The notes under the pieces: generated by a model
What the model was told of the DNA's origin: nothing
The model's database searches: none
The model's input: only the letters and a program-made list of their open reading frames with translations
Position numbers and translations under genes: made by a program
Assembly: GCA_965212125.1 (NCBI GenBank)
Contig: OZ243045.1
Span: 930,001-994,000, forward strand
Source of the DNA: CAYRJD01 sp965212125
GTDB lineage: Bacteria > Actinomycetota > Acidimicrobiia > Acidimicrobiales > Poriferisodalaceae
Direction: 5' to 3'
Length of the DNA: 64,000 nt
In this document: one piece after another, positions 17,263-26,200 of the stretch
Layout of the letters: every line of letters begins with the position of its first letter
Position numbering within the stretch: the stretch's first letter is position 1

Positions 17263-17661
17263 TTACTCTGTTGGCTCGTAGCCGAATGCCACTGCTTCGT
17301 TGCCGTCGTCATCTGTGGCGGCGACATAGGTGGTGAGGCGCACCGGCATGCCGAGCTTGATGCGGTCTGGTTCGGGCGCAACGTTGACCACGTTGGACTT
17401 CACTCGCCCGCCGCCGTCTATGTCAATGACCGCCGACACGTAGGGGGCGGGCACTCCGCGCGCGGCACGATGAACAATGGTGAAGGTTCGCACCTTGCCT
17501 GTGTTTGCTAGGCGCTGGTCGCTGAACTCTTTAGCTCCGCAAGACGCACACGCATTGCGCCGGTCAAAATATTGCGCCTGACATGTGTTGCACTGGCGCA
17601 CTTGGATGTGGGGCTCTTTGTCCAGCACCAAATAATCAACCATGGGAATCTGTTTAGGCAT
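17263..17661 (-). CDS. DUF35 OB-fold protein with zinc ribbon
   Basis: 132 residues. An N-terminal rubredoxin-like zinc ribbon, CNTCQAQYFDRRNACASCG, is followed by an OB-fold ending in ATDDDGNEAVAFGYEP. This is the usual small partner of HDCF-type thiolases and binds acyl-CoA. It lies between the nitroreductase (9 bases) and the thiolase (45 bases), all in one direction, and starts with ATG at 17661. Confidence 0.92.
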   Translation of the reverse strand: MPKQIPMVDYLVLDKEPHIQVRQCNTCQAQYFDRRNACASCGAKEFSDQRLANTGKVRTFTIVHRAARGVPAPYVSAVIDIDGGGRVKSNVVNVAPEPDRIKLGMPVRLTTYVAATDDDGNEAVAFGYEPTE

Positions 17662-17670
17662 TGCTTAGTT

Positions 17671-18297
17671 CTACCAGCTTGCGTAATGCACGACGGCATC
17701 TGGATCGCTTTGGCTTGGGCTGCCTAACGGTCGCCGCGGCCGGGTGGCGCTTCGACCCGCGGTTGATCCGGTCGGGTCGGGCCAACCGATTGCCACAGTT
17801 CCAACCGCGACGCGATCCGCTGGCACGCCTAGCGCAGCTTTGACGGCGGCGGTGTGCTCAAACATCCCGAAAAACAAGACACCCAAACCGGCATCCAAAG
17901 CCGCGTACTGCATCGCCAGCGCGGCAAACGAAGCGTCCACCAGCCAGTAAGGCGTGGGCCAAGCCTGTACGTCGGCCAGCCCGGTAGCGGCCTTGTCGGA
18001 TTGGGCGTAGCGCTGCGTGTAGGCGCTTTGGTTGGCCCAGATCGTTACAAGCACCGGGCACTGCAACAGGCCTGGCCAGGCGAAACTTGACCGCCGCTCG
18101 GAGGGCAGGGTTGCATCCCAGTAGCGCTGGGTTTGCTCGGGGCCGGTTAGCACCACGAAATCAAAGCCCTGCGTGTTGCCCGCAGATGGCACCCGTCGGG
18201 CTAGATCTAATACCTGCGTCAAGGTTTCCGGCGGGACGGCGTCGGGGAGGAAGGCACGCGTCATAGAACGCGATCGCGCCAGCTTCGTGAAGTCCAC
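17671..18297 (-). CDS. Nitroreductase-family FMN oxidoreductase
   Basis: 208 residues. The N-terminus RSRSMTRAFLPDAVP and the following RRVPSAGNTQ are the FMN-phosphate and active-site segments of the nitroreductase fold. A later GLGVLFFGMF matches the FMN-binding loop. Located upstream of the DUF35/thiolase pair in the same direction, so it may act in the same acyl degradation route (mycobacterial sterol clusters show similar neighbours), but this is inference. Start GTG at 18297. Confidence 0.85.
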   Translation of the reverse strand: MDFTKLARSRSMTRAFLPDAVPPETLTQVLDLARRVPSAGNTQGFDFVVLTGPEQTQRYWDATLPSERRSSFAWPGLLQCPVLVTIWANQSAYTQRYAQSDKAATGLADVQAWPTPYWLVDASFAALAMQYAALDAGLGVLFFGMFEHTAAVKAALGVPADRVAVGTVAIGWPDPTGSTAGRSATRPRRPLGSPSQSDPDAVVHYASW

Positions 18298-18300
18298 TTT

Positions 18301-18346
18301 GATCGGCTGGCTAGCGATCGGCGCTGCTAGTCGGCTGGCCGACTAG
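18301..18346. promoter_or_regulatory. Palindrome beside a 15-bp duplication
   Basis: CTAGTCGGC, two bases, GCCGACTAG (18327-18346) is a perfect 9-bp inverted repeat. It partly overlaps two related 15-bp units (18301-18315 and 18316-18330). It lies in the 80-base gap before the nitroreductase gene. It could be an operator for a dimeric repressor or an RNA hairpin; no T tract follows. Confidence 0.55.
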
Positions 18347-18377
18347 ATCGGCCGCTCTCTGGTTTCAGGCGTTCGTT

Positions 18378-19043
18378 TCAGACGAGCTTTGACAGCTTCT
18401 CGCGGCTGGCCCAGCCAAACGCAAGCAAAGAGTCACCCTGTGCTGGGTCAATGCCCTTAAACAGATCGGTCAGGCCCACATCAACGGCTTCAGGCTTTAG
18501 AGCGCAGTGATTTAACACGCAGGCGGGCTCGCCTTCGCCATAGACACGAAACTCGCTGGCCTTGTATTCGCCACGCACTTCAAAGCGCTTTGACAGTCGC
18601 CGCCCCCAGGCACGATCCTCGCCGTTGGCCTCATAGCCAGGACGCGGCACCACACCAGAAAGCGTTTTGAACGCTTCAAAGGCACCCGGCTCAGCCACCT
18701 GCGAAGCCATCAACACGTCTTCGTCGGGGAAGGCAAGCACCGCTCGCCGAAGCTGGTCGGTAACCATGGCCTTAAGCGCTGCGTTGCGGCGGCTGGAACG
18801 CTTCACAGCGGACAAACCGATAAGCACTGTCGGATCGCCACCCACACGCTCCAAGGTGCAAAAGCTGTAGCCGTGTAGCTGCTCGCCGTCTCGAACGTGA
18901 GTTACCAACACCCATGCATCACGCTGCTTTGACAAGTGCCCCACGTCAAACCGCAGCGGCTCGTCACGTAGCAACTCCGCCATCTCCGCAAGCTCGGCAT
19001 CGCCGAGCGCTGTGCAATCCTTTGTGTCAACTGCTAAAGCCAT
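18378..19043 (-). CDS. Conserved-looking protein of unknown function, possibly GNAT-like
   Basis: 221 residues, soluble, with no signal peptide or membrane helix. The central part (strand AWVLVTHV, then YSFCTLERVGGDPTVLIG, then a basic segment SSRRNAALKAMVTDQLRRA) has the order expected of a GNAT acetyltransferase core, but I cannot identify a firm acetyl-CoA loop. The C-terminal third (VNHCALKPEAVD-like region and LLAFGWASREKLSKLV) is unlike known domains. A strong ribosome site GGGAGAAG precedes the ATG at 19043. It is next to the Bpa gene but separated by 92 bases. Confidence 0.75.
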   Translation of the reverse strand: MALAVDTKDCTALGDAELAEMAELLRDEPLRFDVGHLSKQRDAWVLVTHVRDGEQLHGYSFCTLERVGGDPTVLIGLSAVKRSSRRNAALKAMVTDQLRRAVLAFPDEDVLMASQVAEPGAFEAFKTLSGVVPRPGYEANGEDRAWGRRLSKRFEVRGEYKASEFRVYGEGEPACVLNHCALKPEAVDVGLTDLFKGIDPAQGDSLLAFGWASREKLSKLV

Positions 19044-19105
19044 TCTTCTCCCTTTTTATTTTTGTAGATAGCTGTTCTGAATAAATGACTGAATGACCGG
19101 CTCAG

Positions 19106-19135
19106 CAAGCGGCTGGTCGGCAAGCGGCTGGCCGC
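19106..19135. repeat. 15-bp tandem duplication abutting the bpa stop
   Basis: CAAGCGGCTGGTCGG (19106-19120) and CAAGCGGCTGGCCGC (19121-19135). The second unit ends at the base before the bpa stop codon. Confidence 0.9.
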
Positions 19136-19684
19136 TCACAGATAAACACCACCGCGGTCACCCGAACCCGGTTCGCTGCCACCGCCGTCTGCGTTGTTCT
19201 CTTCCGGCGCGTTCAGCATTTGCCGCAGCTGCTGCTCGGCCATCTCGCGCTGCGCCGCCACCGCGGCTTGGATGCCGTGGAACAATCCTTCCAGCCAGCC
19301 CACTAGCTGAGCTTGCGCCAGGCGCAGTTCGGCTTCGGATGGCACCTCAGAGCTGAAGGGCAGCGTCAGACGCTCAAGCTCTTCGCGCAGCGGCTCCGCC
19401 ATTGCCTGCGATAGCTCTTTCACGGAGTTCTGGTAAATGTCGTGCATCAGGTCACGGCCAGCCTCGTCAAGTGGAGCGTGATGTATTTCGCTCAGCAGCG
19501 ATCGGATCATCGTGCCGATGCGCATGAGCTTGGCCGGTTCTGAGGTTGCTATCGAATCGGGCGACTCTTGGGGTGACTCTTGTGAATCCGACGACTTTTG
19601 TGAACCCGGTAACTCTTGTGAATCCGGTGACTCCTGGTCAGAGGATTTGTTCGCAGCCATATCGGGCGCGACCACATCTGGCAT
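19136..19684 (-). CDS. bpa: Bacterial proteasome activator Bpa
   Basis: About 182 residues. The core closely matches mycobacterial Bpa (Rv3780): KLMRIGTMI, APLDEAGRD, EELERLTLPF and AQAQLVGWLEGLFHGIQ are recognisable. Bpa forms a 12-subunit ring that opens the 20S core proteasome without ATP and delivers unfolded proteins. The C-terminal GVYL corresponds to the GQYL tail that inserts into alpha-ring pockets. Implies that prcBA exist elsewhere in this genome. The N-terminus is a Ser/Asp/Glu/Gln-rich disordered stretch with 18-bp repeats. I chose ATG at 19684; an in-frame TTG lies three codons upstream. Confidence 0.93.
   Translation of the reverse strand: MPDVVAPDMAANKSSDQESPDSQELPGSQKSSDSQESPQESPDSIATSEPAKLMRIGTMIRSLLSEIHHAPLDEAGRDLMHDIYQNSVKELSQAMAEPLREELERLTLPFSSEVPSEAELRLAQAQLVGWLEGLFHGIQAAVAAQREMAEQQLRQMLNAPEENNADGGGSEPGSGDRGGVYL
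19575..19628. repeat. Three 18-bp tandem units in the Bpa N-terminus
   Basis: Units 19575-19592, 19593-19610 and 19611-19628 encode repeated DSQES/GSQKS-type hexapeptides; all keep the frame. Confidence 0.85.
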
Positions 19685-19699
19685 AACTCGCAATCCTAT

Positions 19700-20917
19700 C
19701 TAGCCCTGACGGTCTCTGCCCCAGAACTGAGCCAAAGGCACGAGCATCTCCTCAGCGGTCAGTGCGCCGTGATGCCCGATGAACTTTGTCCAGCGTCCGC
19801 GGTTAGCCAAAGTCGCCTGCGCGGAGCCTTCCCCGCCAACGGCTTCGCCGATTATTACCGCCTCTTTAGCGATAACGGCGACGTCGCCTAGCCGCTCTTC
19901 GATCGCTGGCGTCATGTGCGGACCCAGCCATTGGGCTGCTAGCAGTTGCTGGCGCGTCATCACCTCGCAGGTGCCTAGGTATTGCTCTGCCGTCGCCGCA
20001 AACAGGTCTTCGGCCCGGCCCGGTTGCGCGTGCAGCCAGCGGAACCGTGGCTCACCTGAGGAGTAGAGCGTGTGGGCGAGCACGTTTTGATTTAGCGGCA
20101 CTGGCGGTTGGGTGACCTCTAGCACGCCGTGATCTGCGGTGACCAAAACGGCTACATCGCTGGGCAGCCGATCGAGCAAGGCGTCAACCATTGCATCCAC
20201 GCCACTGAGGATTGCCTGGTAGCGATTGCCTAGTCCGTACAGATGAGCGGCGCGGTCGAGGCTGTCGTAATACGCGTAAACCAGCTTCTCTCCGGCTGCG
20301 ATCTGCTCTGCGACCGTCGGCACGATTTGGCGATGACTCTTGTAGCCAGCAAATTTGGCGCCGCGCAGGTGAGCCGTCGTGAATCCGGTGGATGCGAACT
20401 TTGAGCGCGTAACCACGCAGGCTCGTGTCCCGGCGAATGGTTCAACCGACTGCAGCGTTTCGGGTGGTAGCAGCTGGCGTGCGTCTTGCGGATATTTCTT
20501 GGTGCCGTCGGGTTGCTTGACCGTCCAGCCCAGTGTTCCGAGCAATCCGGCTGCAGTCAAAAACGTCAACCCGACCAAACCGTGCTCGGCCGGTGTTGCG
20601 CCGGTGGTGATCGCGGTAAGGGCTGCGCACGTTGTGCTGGGCGCAACCGTGGTGATCGCCGCCGGAGGTTCGCCGGACTGAGCTGCAGCCGAGCCGCCTG
20701 TTGCCAGGCCAGCTAGCAGCGGGGCTGTCTTGGCGCGGCGCTGTAGCTGATGCCAGCCCAAACCATCCACCACCAGCAACACCACGGCGCTCGCCTCACA
20801 TACGGGCTGGGCGACGACGTGATTGGGTACGCCCGTGATCAGCGCGGGCAGAATCTGCGTGATGCACTTCCCGCCGTAGTCAGGCTCGGTCAGCGACAGA
20901 TGAAGCGGTTCCGCCAT
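19700..20917 (-). CDS. Alkaline-phosphatase-superfamily phosphodiesterase/nucleotide pyrophosphatase
   Basis: 405 residues. The first metal site is VVDGLGW (Asp51); the nucleophile is a Thr in APSTTCAAL (95-96), followed by GLVGLTF. The second half gives the metal ligands Asp and His in VLVTADHGVLE. This is the type I phosphodiesterase/nucleotide pyrophosphatase branch, often annotated so in actinobacteria. No signal peptide, so cytosolic. Its substrate is unknown. It stops 16 bases short of the bpa start and reads in the same direction as rluD and bpa. Confidence 0.88.
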   Translation of the reverse strand: MAEPLHLSLTEPDYGGKCITQILPALITGVPNHVVAQPVCEASAVVLLVVDGLGWHQLQRRAKTAPLLAGLATGGSAAAQSGEPPAAITTVAPSTTCAALTAITTGATPAEHGLVGLTFLTAAGLLGTLGWTVKQPDGTKKYPQDARQLLPPETLQSVEPFAGTRACVVTRSKFASTGFTTAHLRGAKFAGYKSHRQIVPTVAEQIAAGEKLVYAYYDSLDRAAHLYGLGNRYQAILSGVDAMVDALLDRLPSDVAVLVTADHGVLEVTQPPVPLNQNVLAHTLYSSGEPRFRWLHAQPGRAEDLFAATAEQYLGTCEVMTRQQLLAAQWLGPHMTPAIEERLGDVAVIAKEAVIIGEAVGGEGSAQATLANRGRWTKFIGHHGALTAEEMLVPLAQFWGRDRQG

Positions 20918-20920
20918 GAC

Positions 20921-21913
20921 TCAACCCGTGTGATTTGCGGCGCCAGTTAGCGCCTCGGCAAGCTCTTTAGTCAGCCCCAGCGCTTGAGCGGCGGACTTGA
21001 TATCGGCGGGCGGCTCGGCGACAAACGTGAGCGTTTCGCTGGTGGTTGGGTGCTCAAGGGTGAGCCTCATTGCGTGAAGTAGCTGACGGTTGGCGCCGAA
21101 AGGATCAGGGCAGCCGTAGCTGGCATCGCCCAATACCGGCAGCTTGATGCTGGCCAGATGAACACGGATTTGGTGAGTGCGGCCGGTCTGCAAGCGACAG
21201 GTCAGCAGGCTTGCAACCGGGGGGTTCAGCTCCGGGCATGGCGCGCTGCCGAGCACGACATAGTCGGTGCGTGCCTCACGCCCGTCTTGGCCGACCTGCA
21301 TTTTGGTGCGATTGCGGTGCGAGCGGCCGATCGCCGCGTCAATCGTGCCGCGTCTGGCGGCTGGTGTCCCTCGCACAAAGGTGACGTACTCACGCACGAC
21401 CTTGTGATCGGCTAGCTGTGCGACCAGGTGCTGGTAGGCGGCGTCGGTGCGCGCACAAACAAGCAGTCCGCTGGTGTCGCGGTCAAGACGGTGCACGATG
21501 CCGGGTCGTTCGGGCGGGCCGGCGCTTGTTATCTCGGGATAACGATGCAGCAACCCGTTGAGCAAGGTGTCATCTAGATGACCTGCACCCGGATGAGTCA
21601 CAAGGCCGGGTTGCTTGTTCACCACTATGACGTGCTCGTCTTCGTGGAGAACCGCAAAATCAACATCTGGGTTTGGAATGAGTTCGGTGGCACGGGCGCG
21701 AGCTGCGTTTATTGCGTCTAGCTGGGCGGCGTCTATCTCTATTAGCTGCCCGGTAACGACACGCTTAGCGGCGGTAGAGGTCGGTTCGCCATCGCAGCTG
21801 ACACCGTTGTTTGTCAAGAGGTTTTTGACCTGGGCGCGCGGCAGGCCGGTGAGGGTCGCTATGGCTCGGTCTAGCCGCTGCCCGTCTAACGCTGCGGGGG
21901 CCTCGTATTTCAT
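20921..21913 (-). CDS. rluD: 23S rRNA pseudouridine synthase, RluD/RluC family
   Basis: 330 residues. An N-terminal S4 RNA-binding domain (LDRAIATLTGLPRAQVKNLL) precedes the catalytic domain with Asp144 in HRLDRDTSGLL. It makes pseudouridines in 23S rRNA. The ATG at 21913 overlaps the lspA stop (ATGA); a longer reading upstream would run through lspA and is not believable. The lspA-rluD pair is a conserved actinobacterial arrangement. Confidence 0.95.
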   Translation of the reverse strand: MKYEAPAALDGQRLDRAIATLTGLPRAQVKNLLTNNGVSCDGEPTSTAAKRVVTGQLIEIDAAQLDAINAARARATELIPNPDVDFAVLHEDEHVIVVNKQPGLVTHPGAGHLDDTLLNGLLHRYPEITSAGPPERPGIVHRLDRDTSGLLVCARTDAAYQHLVAQLADHKVVREYVTFVRGTPAARRGTIDAAIGRSHRNRTKMQVGQDGREARTDYVVLGSAPCPELNPPVASLLTCRLQTGRTHQIRVHLASIKLPVLGDASYGCPDPFGANRQLLHAMRLTLEHPTTSETLTFVAEPPADIKSAAQALGLTKELAEALTGAANHTG

Positions 21914-22413
21914 ACAACCTGGCTGCTCGATTTGTTTTTGCCGTGGCGGTAGATGTGCAGCGTCACCAAAATTACTCCCACCACTATCGCCGCATCGGCC
22001 AGGTTGAACACCGGCCAAAATTGAAGGTCAACGAAGTCAACCACTCCCCCACGTCCCCAACCTCTGCCTCTGACTAGGCGGTCAATCAGATTGCCAACCG
22101 CACCGCCGAGCAGGCAGCCCAAAGCAAGCCGTGCCACCGTGCCGTTGATGCGGTGGCGGAAACGCCACAGAACAATGACGATTACCGGCACGAGCAGAGC
22201 CAGCAGTGGTCCTAGGCCAGAGCCTGCGCCCGCGCTGAAGGCGAATCCCGTGTTGTGGGTGAGGTTTAGTCTCAGCTTCCAAACGATGTCAATGATGCGG
22301 TCGTCCAGCACCGCAACCGCCCAGATTTTTGTTAGCTGGTCTAGCACCAAGATCGCTAGAGCCGTGCCGACGATCAGCGGCGTGTGGTGCTTGCGGTAAG
22401 CGGCTATCGCCAA
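21910..22413 (-). CDS. lspA: Lipoprotein signal peptidase II
   Basis: 167 residues with four membrane helices. The two catalytic aspartates are in GNLIDR and FNLADAAI, and the conserved LNLTHNTGFAFS is present. It cleaves prolipoproteins before the lipid-modified cysteine; the GerMN lipoprotein at 56-57 kb is an example of a substrate. The start overlaps the end of the H1-tailed TraR gene. Confidence 0.96.
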   Translation of the reverse strand: MAIAAYRKHHTPLIVGTALAILVLDQLTKIWAVAVLDDRIIDIVWKLRLNLTHNTGFAFSAGAGSGLGPLLALLVPVIVIVLWRFRHRINGTVARLALGCLLGGAVGNLIDRLVRGRGWGRGGVVDFVDLQFWPVFNLADAAIVVGVILVTLHIYRHGKNKSSSQVV

Positions 22414-23093
22414 GTTGCTCCGTGGCTTTTTTGCTCTACGCGCACGGCGGCGTGCGGGATCGCTCTGAGCCGCTCTTTTGAGATTGGCTTGTGGGAGATG
22501 ATGCAGATGCCGTAGGTGCCGTTGTCAAGGCGTTCAATGGCTTTTTCTATTTCGTCCATTTCGGCGTGTGCCTGCTTGGACAGCATGAGGTTTTGGTCTC
22601 GCTCTACCGCAAAGGAGTTTCCCGCGCCTGACTCTTCGTCAAACTGAACGTCACCGGGCTCATGGTTGAGGGTTAGCTCGTCGGCTTCACGCTCCAGGCT
22701 GGTGGCCTGCGTTGAATAGCGGGCGAGGTCGGCTTCAAGCGCGACTCGGCATTGCGCCAAAAAGCTCTTTGCAAGCGGCGGCTTGCGAGCTTTGGCTGCG
22801 GCGAGGAGAGCCGGGTCGGCTGGCGGCACTTTGGGCTTCTTAGCTGCGGGTTTTTTGGCAGCAGGTTTCTTAGCTGCTTTAACCGCCTTCGCCGGCTTCT
22901 TAGCCGCAGGTTTCTTCGCGACAGGTTTCTTGGCGGCAGGCTTTTTCACCGCCGGCTTTTTAGTCGCCTTCGCCGGCTTTTTGGGCGCGGGCTTCCTGGC
23001 TGCTGGCTTCTTAACCGCTTTAGCCGCCTTCGCCGGCTTCTTAGCCGCGGGCTTCTTCGCTGGCTTCTTAGTCGTGGATTTTTTGGTTGCCAC
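22404..23093 (-). CDS. DksA/TraR-family protein with histone-H1-like tail and degenerate zinc finger
   Basis: 229 residues. The first 90 are almost wholly Lys, Ala and Pro in KKPAAKK-type repeats, like histone H1 tails. A coiled coil (about 105-150) and a TraR/DksA C-terminal domain follow. In the C4 finger the expected Cys-x2-Cys is CIIS, and the second pair (after RLRAIPHAA) is replaced by R and Q, so at most one zinc ligand remains. Upstream of lspA-rluD this matches a conserved actinobacterial locus. It probably binds DNA or the RNA polymerase secondary channel. Start GTG at 23093 with AGG 6 bases upstream. Confidence 0.85.
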   Translation of the reverse strand: MATKKSTTKKPAKKPAAKKPAKAAKAVKKPAARKPAPKKPAKATKKPAVKKPAAKKPVAKKPAAKKPAKAVKAAKKPAAKKPAAKKPKVPPADPALLAAAKARKPPLAKSFLAQCRVALEADLARYSTQATSLEREADELTLNHEPGDVQFDEESGAGNSFAVERDQNLMLSKQAHAEMDEIEKAIERLDNGTYGICIISHKPISKERLRAIPHAAVRVEQKSHGATWR

Positions 23094-23256
23094 CGTTACC
23101 TATTTCTTCTTGTCCCAATCCGCCTTGATGCGGCGCGTACTCTACGCGCCAGAGCACCTGATGCGCCTATACCCTGCACCCGCTGACACTCCACGATTAC
23201 TGGGCAATTAGTGGCGATTTCACCAGCAAAGGACTCATTCAAGGCTGGTTTAGCAA

Positions 23257-26200
23257 GTGACTGACGAGACTGCAAGCGCTTATCCGGCAGTGCCAGCGCA
23301 GCCCAATTTTTCTCAAATCGAGCGCCGCGTGCTGGACCGCTGGGAAGAGCAGGGCACTTTTGAGGACTCGGTTAATCAACGCCTAGCTGAAAGCGAGTTC
23401 GTGTTCTACGACGGGCCGCCCTTTGCCAACGGCCTGCCGCATCACGGGCATCTGCTGACCGGCTACGTCAAAGATGTCGTGCCGCGCTACAAGACCATGC
23501 GTGGCTTTCAGGTAAATCGCCGATTCGGGTGGGATTGCCACGGGCTGCCAGCCGAAATGGAAACCGAACGCGAGCTTGGCGTCAGCGGCCACGCCGCGAT
23601 TCAGGAATACGGGGTTGAGCAGTTCAACGCTCAGTGCCGTGAATCCGTGCTGCGTTACACCGAAGAGTGGCGCGCAACGGTCACTCGCCAAGCCCGTTGG
23701 GTTGATTTTGACAACGACTACAAGACCATGAATCTGTCGTATATGGAGTCGGTGATGTGGGCGTTTCGCCAGCTCTGGGACAAGGGGCTGATTTACCAGG
23801 CGTTTCGGGTCATGCCCTATTCGTGGGGGGCGGAGACGCCGCTGTCAAATTTTGAGATCCGCCTTGACGATGCCACCCGCCCACGCCAAGACCCCGCGCT
23901 AACCGTTTGGTTTGAGGTGCCGGCATCTGACGCTTCGCCCGTCAGCGACCAAACCGGGCCGCTGCGGCTGCTGGCATGGACTACCACCCCGTGGACCTTG
24001 CCATCCAACCTGGCGCTAGCGGTCGGGCCAGATATCGACTATGCCATTGTCAGAAGCACCGGCAAAAACGCTGGCGGAGGCGGGACTGGTGGAGGCGCTG
24101 GCACTAGCGGCGAAGACGTTGCCTATGTGCTGGCAAGCGCGCTGCTTGAGAAATACGACCAAGAGCTCACGGATCTGTTAGGCGAATACGTCGTCGCCGA
24201 CACGGTGCCTGGCAGCCAACTGGTTGGTCTCAGCTATCAGCCACTGTTTGACTATTTCGCCCATCGCAGCGAAGCGTTCCGAGTGCTTGGCGCAGACTTT
24301 GTCGACACCACCGAAGGCACGGGAATCGTTCACATGGCTCCCGGCTTCGGCGAGGACGATCAGGTTGTCTGCGAAGCCAACGGCATTGCGATTGACGATG
24401 CCGTGCCGGTTGACGACAGGGGCCGCTTCACCGACCAGATAACGCAGTGGAGCGGGCTGAACGTGTTTGAAGCCAATGCGGGGATCATCGCCGAGCTCAA
24501 GGAACGTCAGCGAGTGGTGAAACACGCCACCTATGAGCACAACTATCCGCATTGCTGGCGCACCGACACGCCCATCATCTACAAGGCCATCTCGTCTTGG
24601 TATGTGAAGGTCACCGAGATTCGTGACCGCCTGAGCGAGCTGAACGAACAGATCAACTGGGTGCCCAAGCACGTGCAGGAGGGTCGCTTTGGCCAGTGGC
24701 TGGCGGGCGCCCGTGACTGGTCGATTAGCCGCAACCGCTTCTGGGGATCGCCCATTCCCATTTGGGTGAGCGACAACCCTGAGTATCCCCGAACCGACGT
24801 TTACGGCAGCCTCGACGAAATCGAAGCCGACTTTGGCGTGCGGCCTGACGACCTGCACCGTCCATTCATTGACGAGCTGACTCGCCCTAACCCTGACGAT
24901 CCTTCTGGCAAATCAACTATGCGACGGGTGCCTGAGGTGCTCGACTGCTGGTTTGAGTCTGGCTCCATGCCGTTCGCCCAGGTGCATTACCCGTTTGAAA
25001 ACAAGGAATGGTTTGAGCAGAACTTCCCGGCTGACTTCATTGTTGAATACATAAACCAGACCAGGGGCTGGTTCTACACGCTGCATGTGCTGGCGGGTGC
25101 GCTCTTTGAGCAGCCGGCGTTTGAAAACGTGATCTGTCACGGCATCTTGCTGGCCGGTGATGGCAACAAGCTGTCAAAGCGGCTGCGTAACTACACCGAG
25201 CCGACGGAGATCTTTGACCGCCAGGGGTCCGATGCCCTGCGCTGGTATTTGATGTCTACGAACATTGTGCGGGGCGGGGACACCCGACTCTCAGATGCCG
25301 GCATTGATGAGGTTGTGCGCCAGGTTTTGATTCCGATTTGGAACGCTTATTCGTTTTTTACTCTGTACGCGAACGCCGATGGCTATACGGCCAAGCCGAT
25401 TAGCGGCACGCCGGATCATGTGCTTGACAGATATCTGCTGGCGAAGACCCGCACGACCCTGGAAGAGGTCACCAGGCATTTTGACGCTTACGACCTGCCG
25501 GGGGCCGCGGCGCAGCTGCAAGCTTTTGTTGGTGCGCTGAACAACTGGTACATCCGCCGCAGTCGCGATCGCTTTTGGGGCACCGCTGGCAGCGCCAGTC
25601 AAAATCAAGGCGCTACACGAAATCAAGGTGCGACACAAAACCAAGCCGCAGCGCAAAGCCTGGGCGACCCGCAAGCCTTTGACACGCTTTTTGCGGTTCT
25701 CGTCATCTTCACCAAGATGACTGCCCCACTGCTGCCGATGATCACCGACGAGATCCATGCTGGCTTGACCAGCGGGCAAAGTGTGCATCTAGCAGATTGG
25801 CCCGATCCCGCAGAGCTGCCAGCCGATGAAGAACTCGTGCGCCGCATGGAGATAGTGCGCGAGGTTGCCTCCGCTGGCTTGCGCTTGCGTGAAGATGCGG
25901 GTCTGCGTGTGCGGCTGCCGCTTAGTTCGCTCACCGTTGCAGGGCCGGGTGCTAAAGACCTGGAGCCGCTAGTTGGGTTGCTGACCGATGAGCTCAACGT
26001 GCGCTCGGTTGAACTGCGGGAATCTTTTGACGAACATGCGACCAAGCATTTGCGACTTAACGGCGCAGTACTGGGGCCGCGCCTTGGCGAAGATGCCCAG
26101 GCGGTATTTGCGGCAGCCAAAAATCAGGATTGGCAAGAGAGCGCTGACGGGGTGGTCAGCGTGGCAGGCCATGAACTACAACCGGGCGAATATGAGCTGG

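Noticed and set aside
22752..23211. Two overlapping rightward open frames rich in Gly/Phe/Leu/Ala, looking like a repetitive membrane protein
   Set aside because: They are the reverse strand of the Lys/Ala/Pro tail of the H1-like TraR gene; the repeats come from that tail and no ribosome site or independent coding signal is seen.
23094..23256. T-box riboswitch upstream of ileS
   Set aside because: Many actinobacterial ileS genes have one, but the conserved GGTGG-type T-box sequence is not present in the 163-base gap and there is no room for a full element.
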